DNA from: X23 sp050251575 | Lineage (GTDB): Bacteria; Bacillota; Clostridia; SK-Y3 | Reading direction: 5' to 3' | DNA: 47,359 nucleotides | Assembly (NCBI GenBank): GCA_050251575.1 | Contig: JBFWMP010000005.1 | Span: 1 to 47,359 of the forward strand | Program-made: the position numbers and the translations under genes | Notes under the pieces: model-generated | Seen by the model: the letters and a program-made list of their open reading frames with translations, nothing else | What the model was told of the DNA's origin: nothing | The model's database searches: none | Shown here: piece by piece, positions 42,501 to 47,359 of the stretch | Layout: every line of letters begins with the position of its first letter | Numbering within the stretch: the first letter of the stretch is position 1

Positions 42501-42716
42501 TCAATTTTTTACTCGTATTATCTCATTTTTTAAGTCTATAGAAACACTGCCTCCTTCTTTGACCAGCCCCGGATAATACCTGTTAATAATTTCCGTCCAT
42601 TCCGACTGTGTAACATCCCCAATTACTTCATCAGTAACTTCATGAAAACCATTCAACTCAATAAGCTCTCCCATAAGCTTTTCTGTAATACCATGTGTTC
42701 TAAAAATATGCTCCAT
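42501..42716 (-). CDS. 71-residue hypothetical protein
   Basis: 71 residues, ATG at 42714-42716 with GGAGG at 7 bases. The sequence is acidic and helical: HGITEKLMGELIELNGFHEV, then TDEVIGDVTQSEWTEIINRY, and a C-terminal strand SVSIDLKNEIIRVKN. No signal peptide, membrane segment or cysteine. I do not recognise a family. It sits between the terminator of the two-component operon and aroC, in the same orientation as both. It may share a transcript with aroC. Confidence 0.6.
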   Translation of the reverse strand: MEHIFRTHGITEKLMGELIELNGFHEVTDEVIGDVTQSEWTEIINRYYPGLVKEGGSVSIDLKNEIIRVKN

Positions 42717-42773
42717 ATACTTACCTCCTTAACCTTTATTATTTTAGTATTTCCAATATAAAAATAAATATCA

Positions 42774-42815
42774 AAGGGGCAGATACCTATACTTCAATAT
42801 AGATACTTGCCCCTT
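42774..42815 (-). terminator. Terminator of the two-component operon
   Basis: AAGGGGCA and TGCCCCTT arms enclose a ~26-base AT-rich loop just after the histidine kinase stop at 42821. The long loop lowers confidence. Confidence 0.55.
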
Positions 42816-42820
42816 AATAA

Positions 42821-44224
42821 TTATCTGGCAGGAAGCACAAAAATTATCTCTGTCCCTTTTCCTTGAATACTTCTAGCGCTAACAGTTCCGCCATGCAGCT
42901 CAATGATATGCTTTACAATACTTAACCCCAGCCCGGTACCACCTGTTGCTGTCTTCCTTGATTTATCCACACGGTGGAATTTTTCGAATATATATGGCAA
43001 ATCCTGTGCAGGTATTCCTATCGCATTATCTGAAATAGATGTCCGTATCACATTTTTTTCTTTTACAATATTTATATGAATGCTTCCCTGTGGCTTAGAA
43101 TATTGAATAGCATTGTTAATAATATTAATAAATACCTGCTTTATCCTATCTCTATCCACTACAGCGGTTATCTCATCATCTCCCGACACGTGTATATCTA
43201 ATGTCTTTTTCTGTGCTTGTATCGAAAGATTTTCTACCACCTCTTGTACAATCTTTTTAATGTGACACTTGGTTGGAGTTAGTTCAACGCTCCCTGCCTG
43301 AAATTTTGCAAGCTCCAGCAAATCGTTGATGAGCTTGGTCAGCCGGTTAATCTCATCTAACATGATGTTATGATATTTTGAGTATTCTTGATGTGGAATC
43401 ACCCCATCAATCATTCCATGAACAAAACCTCGTATAGAAGCTAAGGGTGTTCTAAGTTCATGAGAAACATTAGCAATCAGTTCTCTTCGCATATCTTCTA
43501 TCTTGCTGAGCTTATCATTCATAAAATTAAAAGAATATGCCAACTGCCGAAGTTCCTTGTCTCCCCTAATCTCTATCTTCGTTCCGAAGTCACCTTCTGC
43601 AACCTTTAAAGCAGCTTTACCAACTTCAGTAATGGGCTTAGAAATTTTTAATGAAGCAAGATATATAAATATTGAAGATATAACCATAAAAAATATGGTT
43701 ATGCTCCATATAATTCTATTTACATTCTTAATAGTCTTCTCCAATTCTGACAGCGGAGAAAATTGCATCAAGACTCCATAAATATCCTCCCCTTGCTTTA
43801 GAGGCATTCCTACAAATACCAGCCTTGAATTAAGTGTTTTTGAATACAACTCCATATTGCTTACAACTTGATTCTGCAAAATAGCCTGCATATAATCTCT
43901 TAGTTGCAGCTCTCTACTAATATCAGGAACATCCCGTGAAGAAATAATTCTAAGCCTATCCCTTCCTATAATAGAGATTTTCGTATTGTTTGTTTCAGCG
44001 ATTGCATCAACCCACTTTCCCAATTCTGGCGCAGTAATCTCTCCCTTTCTATAGGTAAGCATCATTTGAGATATTTTCTCCCCTTGAAATGCTAAATTAT
44101 CTCTTTTTTGCTGCCTATAATAAATATTAAAAAACGCAGAAAGAGATATTCCCGCAGAAAGCATCGTAAGGGCAATCAAGACAATGTAGGTAACCAAGAG
44201 ACGCTGAAATATTCCTTTAAACAA
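42821..44224 (-). CDS. Membrane sensor histidine kinase
   Basis: 467 residues, start TTG at 44222-44224 with GAGGTGAGG upstream. Membrane segment 1 at ~8-30, an extracytoplasmic sensor of ~130 residues, membrane segment 2 at ~165-187 (IIWSITIFFMVISSIFIYLASL). HAMP spans ~190-240 (KISKPITEVGKAALKVAEGDFG). The HisKA motif is ELIANVSHELRTPLASIRG with the phospho-accepting His near 254. The ATPase domain has NIINNAIQYSK (N box), SDNAIGIPAQDLPYIFEKFHRVDKS and GTGLGLSIVKHIIELHGG. It is in the WalK/ResE/PhoR-like group and pairs with the response regulator one base upstream. The stimulus is unknown. Confidence 0.93.
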   Translation of the reverse strand: MFKGIFQRLLVTYIVLIALTMLSAGISLSAFFNIYYRQQKRDNLAFQGEKISQMMLTYRKGEITAPELGKWVDAIAETNNTKISIIGRDRLRIISSRDVPDISRELQLRDYMQAILQNQVVSNMELYSKTLNSRLVFVGMPLKQGEDIYGVLMQFSPLSELEKTIKNVNRIIWSITIFFMVISSIFIYLASLKISKPITEVGKAALKVAEGDFGTKIEIRGDKELRQLAYSFNFMNDKLSKIEDMRRELIANVSHELRTPLASIRGFVHGMIDGVIPHQEYSKYHNIMLDEINRLTKLINDLLELAKFQAGSVELTPTKCHIKKIVQEVVENLSIQAQKKTLDIHVSGDDEITAVVDRDRIKQVFINIINNAIQYSKPQGSIHINIVKEKNVIRTSISDNAIGIPAQDLPYIFEKFHRVDKSRKTATGGTGLGLSIVKHIIELHGGTVSARSIQGKGTEIIFVLPAR

Positions 44225-44225
44225 A

Positions 44226-44912
44226 CTACCTCACCTCAAACTTATACCCGACACCCCAAATGGTCTTAATATCCCATTTAGCATTGTCAGAATGAATCTT
44301 TTCTCTTAGCCTTTTTATATGAACATCCACAGTACGCGTTTCGCCCATATAGTCATATCCCCATACTTCAGCTAAGAGTTTTTGCCTTTCAAATACTATA
44401 TTTTTATTTTTTACAAGGTAATATAGCAACTGCACCTCTTTCGGCGTTAACTCTACTAAATATTCGTTAACTCTAACCTCATACTTTGTCAGATTAATTT
44501 CTAAACCGTCAACTGCGAATATATCCTCTTTAACCAAGGAATGTATCTCTTTATCTTTCCTTCGCAACTGAACTCTTACCCGTGCGATGACTTCCTTCGG
44601 ATCAAAAGGCTTCACTACATAATCATCAGCACCAATCTCGAGACCTTCCAGCTTATCTTCAAGACTATCCCGAGCTGTCAGCATGATAATAGGTATCCGC
44701 TTATTCCTTCTTATCATCTTACAGACTTCCCATCCATTAATAATGGGAAGCATAATATCAAGTATCATCACATCGGGATTAGAATTATTTGCCAAATCTA
44801 TTGCCGTGCTGCCGTCATGTGCAAAAATGGCATCAAACCCTTCATAGTCCATATATAATTTTAGAAGATCACAAATATTCTTATCATCATCAGCGATCAG
44901 TATTTTTGCCAT
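44226..44912 (-). CDS. OmpR/PhoB-family response regulator
   Basis: 228 residues. The receiver domain (1-120) has the acidic pair in KILIADDDKNICDLLKLYM, the phospho-acceptor Asp in PDVMILDIMLPIINGW (~52), Thr in IIMLTARDS (~80) and Lys in DDYVVKPFDPKEVIARV (~102). The winged-helix output domain spans ~130-228: VELTPKEVQLLYYLVKNKN, LAEVWGYDYMGETRTVDVHIKRLREKI and TIWGVGYKFEV. It is encoded directly before its kinase. It is divergent from the secreted DUF5667 gene with a 199-base shared upstream region, which makes that gene a candidate target. Confidence 0.95.
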   Translation of the reverse strand: MAKILIADDDKNICDLLKLYMDYEGFDAIFAHDGSTAIDLANNSNPDVMILDIMLPIINGWEVCKMIRRNKRIPIIMLTARDSLEDKLEGLEIGADDYVVKPFDPKEVIARVRVQLRRKDKEIHSLVKEDIFAVDGLEINLTKYEVRVNEYLVELTPKEVQLLYYLVKNKNIVFERQKLLAEVWGYDYMGETRTVDVHIKRLREKIHSDNAKWDIKTIWGVGYKFEVR

Positions 44913-45111
44913 CTCAACACCTCTTTATCTTTTATGATTATATCATATTAAATAATAGTAGTGTATACTTGGATAATCACACTTTCAAAGACTACTAACA
45001 GTATATTTATCGACAAAATATTGTGCAATTTTTAGAATTACCCTAATTATAGCTTAAATTGTCCGAATTATATAGCAAGCAAAACAATAATAAAAAATGG
45101 GGGAATCATTT

Positions 45112-46329
45112 ATGAAAAAGATAATAACACTTACCACCTGTGTCCTATTCACTTTATCTGCTGCTGTTACTCCTGCATTTGCAGAAGACACAACAACAGG
45201 AGACAGTACTACTAGCCAGACAGTGGTTGTATCTAGTGAATCTAACGAATCAGCATCTGCAACAGAACAAGCTGCTGCTGAAGAACAAAATACAGAACAG
45301 CAAGCAGGTATAACACCGGACAGCCCACTGTATCCTGTAGAAAAGCTAATTGAAAGCATCCAAGTATCGCTGACTTTTTCAGCAGACGATAAAGCAGAAC
45401 TTCTTATTAGCTTTGCAAATGAAAGACTTGCAGAAGCTAATATCATGACAGAAAAAAGCAAAGAAGAATTAATAGAAAAAGTTATGAAAGCTTACATAAA
45501 AACTATAGAAACAGCTAACAAGGTAATTGAAGAGGCTGCTGAAGAAGGTATGGATGTAGCTCCTATGTTGGATGAAATGAAAATTGTGGAAGAAAGTGCA
45601 GACGAAATAGTAATAAAGATAACAGGTACTATTCCTCAAGAATCTGCAGACAGTTTAAAAGAAGCTGTTACAAATCAGATTAAAAAAACATTAGCTGTAC
45701 AAGCTTTTGCTACAGCAAAAGCAAATTTCTTTGATGCACAGAAAAATTTTAAAGAAGCACAAGAACAGTTAAAAGCAGCCCTCAAGTCCGGAGATGAAAC
45801 AAGAATCCAAGAAGCGCAAGCAAAGCTTGAAGAAGCTCAAAAACTAAAAGATGAAATGGAAGATGCAAAAAGTCAGATAGAAGATTACAAAGAAGAAATA
45901 AAAAAATCTGTTGAAACTGATGAGCAAGATGAAATAGATGAGAAGAAGTTAGAGGAAATTAAAGAAAGTACAAAATCTCAAGAACAAATTAAAAAAATGG
46001 AAGAAAAGATTGAAAAACAGCAAGAAGCAAGAGAAAAAATAATCGAAAAGGTAAGAGAGAATTCTGAAAAAGCAGCAGAAAAAATTCAAGAAAATACTGT
46101 GAAACAACTAGAAAAGAAGACTGAAAAAATTGAAAAGATGAGAGAACAAGAGTCAAACAGTACCACAGAAGATATAAACAAAACTATAGAAGAAACCGAT
46201 CAAGATAACGCCAATGATGACATAGATGATAATGATAATGACGAAGACAGCCAAGATGATCAAGATGGCAATCAAAAAAACAGCAGCAAAAGCAAAAATA
46301 CTAATACCAAGAATAAGAAGAAAGACTAA
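45112..46329 (+). CDS. Secreted DUF5667 coiled-coil protein
   Basis: 405 residues from ATG 45112, with GGGGGAA at 6 bases; the in-frame ATG five codons before overlaps that site. A Sec signal peptide MKKIITLTTCVLFTLSAAVT ends PAFA-ED (~24). A Ser/Thr/Glu-rich linker runs to ~65. DUF5667 spans ~66-170: GITPDSPLYPVEKLIESIQV and LTFSADDKAELLISFANERLAEA. A long, highly charged coiled coil (~190-350) is rich in Glu, Lys and Gln. The last ~55 residues are low-complexity Asp/Asn, then Ser/Lys. No cell-wall anchor is seen. DUF5667 proteins are often secreted or sigma-factor-linked; function unknown. Confidence 0.85.
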   Translation: MKKIITLTTCVLFTLSAAVTPAFAEDTTTGDSTTSQTVVVSSESNESASATEQAAAEEQNTEQQAGITPDSPLYPVEKLIESIQVSLTFSADDKAELLISFANERLAEANIMTEKSKEELIEKVMKAYIKTIETANKVIEEAAEEGMDVAPMLDEMKIVEESADEIVIKITGTIPQESADSLKEAVTNQIKKTLAVQAFATAKANFFDAQKNFKEAQEQLKAALKSGDETRIQEAQAKLEEAQKLKDEMEDAKSQIEDYKEEIKKSVETDEQDEIDEKKLEEIKESTKSQEQIKKMEEKIEKQQEAREKIIEKVRENSEKAAEKIQENTVKQLEKKTEKIEKMREQESNSTTEDINKTIEETDQDNANDDIDDNDNDEDSQDDQDGNQKNSSKSKNTNTKNKKKD

Positions 46330-46342
46330 GCAACCAAATACA

Positions 46343-46386
46343 AAGCTCCATAAGCAGGAAGACCTCCTGAAATGGAGCCTTTTTTT
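46343..46386 (+). terminator. Terminator of the DUF5667 gene
   Basis: AAGCTCCAT and ATGGAGCCT arms with an inner AGGAAGACCTCCT stem are followed by TTTTTTT, 14 bases past the stop. Confidence 0.8.
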
Positions 46387-46465
46387 ATCTAAACCAATGT
46401 TCCTCGACCAAGAAGAAGAGAATACACAAAAATATTTACACGCCCTCCTTAAGTCAGTTCCTGTT

Positions 46466-47107
46466 TTAAGTCGGCATTATATATCTGTTCCAGCGAGTAG
46501 TAATGTAAAAAAGGTTAATTACATCTTCAAGGTTATAGTTTAGTATCTTATCAACTTTTTCCTTACTGATTCTTTGTCCATATCCCGGTTCTTTTAAAAT
46601 TCGTCCAAAGGTTTTCGCAAGATTAGAGCCACTTATTAATTCTCCTCCTCTAGAGATTCCAAATACCTTTTCCAAGTTTTTAAGTCCTGTAGTGTTGCCT
46701 GTTTGCTTTAAATATTTCTTTTGCAAATCAACCAGGAAAAAATTTTTTTCAAAATCAAGTTTTATCTTATGCTTTTTAAACAAATAATTAATAACAGAAA
46801 AATCGTTTTCGCCAGCAAAAGTAACAATATACTTATTGTCATTAGCAGCAAAAAAATCTCGTATTATATATAGTATTTCTTTTGCATCCTGTTTGTCTTG
46901 TATCATATACTGTACTGTCTCAACGGTATTGTCTGCATCATTAAAATAACAGATGCCAAATACTCCTACACACAAGGGAACTTTGTATATAAAATGCTCA
47001 AGATCTAAATATAACGCATTTTTATAGATATCTTTATCACCTTGTATTTCTAGACAATTATTTGCATCTATTTGCTCGGCCTTTACTGAGGTTTTATTTA
47101 TAATCAT
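46466..47107 (-). CDS. YprB-like RNase H-fold protein
   Basis: 213 residues. Resembles the RNase_H_2/YprB family, a DnaQ-like 3'-5' exonuclease fold: LYLDLEHFIYKVPLCVGVFG (~31-50) has the Asp/Glu pair, IVTFAGENDFSVINYLFKK (~93-111) supplies the next acidic site, FFLVDLQKKYLKQTGNTTGLKNLEKVFGI (~121-150, family-typical), and a late NLEDVINLFYI (~192-202) holds the last Asp. Canonical members have DxE in the first motif and DxxxxxxY-type late motifs, so activity is likely but unproven. The ATG has TGGAG upstream. It is the last protein gene before the rRNA operon. Confidence 0.8.
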   Translation of the reverse strand: MIINKTSVKAEQIDANNCLEIQGDKDIYKNALYLDLEHFIYKVPLCVGVFGICYFNDADNTVETVQYMIQDKQDAKEILYIIRDFFAANDNKYIVTFAGENDFSVINYLFKKHKIKLDFEKNFFLVDLQKKYLKQTGNTTGLKNLEKVFGISRGGELISGSNLAKTFGRILKEPGYGQRISKEKVDKILNYNLEDVINLFYITTRWNRYIMPT

Positions 47108-47189
47108 TCTTACACTCCATCTATTTTATTATTCTTGTTTCTTATTATACCATAAAATTCATTCTATATAAGCAGAAAACCGCATAAAA

Positions 47190-47233
47190 AACAAAGAAAA
47201 AGCAAAGGATTGATCCTTTGCTTTTTCTTTGTT
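47190..47233. terminator. rRNA operon terminator
   Basis: A perfect 21-bp palindrome: AACAAAGAAAAAGCAAAGGA + T (47190-47210), a 2-base loop, and its exact inverse complement (47213-47233). It starts 5 bases past the 3' end of 5S rRNA and is followed on the minus strand by a run of T. Confidence 0.92.
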
Positions 47234-47238
47234 TTAGT

Positions 47239-47354
47239 TCCGGCAACGACCTACTTTCCCAGGAAGCTGCCCTCCAAGTATCATCGGCACTGCGGAGCTT
47301 AACTACCGTGTTCGGAATGGGAACGGGTGTAGCCTCCACGTCATTGTCACCGGA
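47239..47354 (-). rRNA. rrf: 5S ribosomal RNA
   Basis: Read on the minus strand it starts TCCGGTGACAATGACGTGGA, continues with the conserved CACCCGTTCCCATTCCGAAC, AGTTAAGCTCCGCAGTGCCG and GGGAAAGTAGGTCGTTGCCG, and ends GGA. The ends (TCCGG/CCGGA) pair as helix I. It is 116 nt, the usual Firmicutes length. It is presumably the last gene of a 16S-23S-5S operon entering from the right; the window ends 5 bases after it. Confidence 0.97.
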
Positions 47355-47359
47355 AAATC

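Noticed and set aside
1..47359. CRISPR arrays, insertion sequences, integrons, tRNA genes
   Set aside because: No regular direct-repeat/spacer pattern, transposase or integrase ORF, or tRNA-like cloverleaf was recognised on either strand.

Overview
The window looks like a chromosomal segment of a low-GC, Gram-positive Clostridia-type bacterium. Intergenic DNA is AT-rich, ribosome binding sites are strong GGAGG types, and TTG/GTG starts are common. The gene set is typical Firmicutes: Tex, a stand-alone EF-G paralogue, BioY, DUF4830, DUF5667, lysine 2,3-aminomutase with its acetyltransferase, and a clostridial-style 6S RNA candidate. I cannot name the species. It is a draft scaffold: a run of exactly 100 N lies at 6333-6432.

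Layout. 1-2109: the 5' part of the cobalt transporter gene cbiM behind a structured leader, and a PocR/AraC-type regulator. 2110-10703: a leftward housekeeping block (tex, a CapA-family lipoprotein, an RsuA-type pseudouridine synthase, an RsmF-type rRNA methylase interrupted by the gap, a DUF4830 protein, an EF-G-like GTPase). 10942-15738: a rightward aromatic amino acid operon (hisC-type aminotransferase, aroF, tyrA, aroA); chorismate synthase (aroC) lies alone at 41.2-42.3 kb. 15924-22310: amidohydrolase and thioredoxin reductase; then a polyprenyl diphosphate synthase and a membrane ApbE flavinyltransferase, divergent from an NDH-2 NADH dehydrogenase fused to a DoxX-like membrane domain. 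Together these resemble part of a flavin/quinone extracellular electron transfer locus. 22371-25495: bioY with a BirA-type operator, a holin-like membrane protein with an extra soluble domain, and aspartate kinase. 25551-30956: DUF362 and a glycerate/hydroxypyruvate cassette (2-hydroxyacid dehydrogenase, TIM-barrel isomerase, glycerate kinase) with a DeoR regulator. 31190-35927: chemoreceptor, RNase HI, a rightward 6S-like RNA among leftward genes, a MATE transporter, a 29-residue membrane peptide and a zinc-ribbon membrane protein. 36008-39747: ablA-ablB (N-acetyl-beta-lysine osmolyte synthesis), then a TPM-domain protein with LemA. 39971-47354: a 51-residue acidic/basic peptide, an AEC transporter, aroC, an orphan 71-residue protein, an OmpR-type two-component system, a divergent secreted DUF5667 protein, a YprB-like RNase H-fold protein, and finally the 5S rRNA of a leftward rRNA operon that enters from beyond the right edge.

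Most genes are ordinary chromosomal ones. There is no prophage, integrase, CRISPR array or tRNA that I can see. The most unusual signals are non-coding or contextual: the duplicated-hairpin attenuator in front of cbiM, the split NDH-2/ApbE/prenyl-synthase module, an AGCT-rich repeat family inside operon gaps, two copies of a GTCATTCTGA-type palindromic repeat, and several terminators sharing a GGGACAG core.
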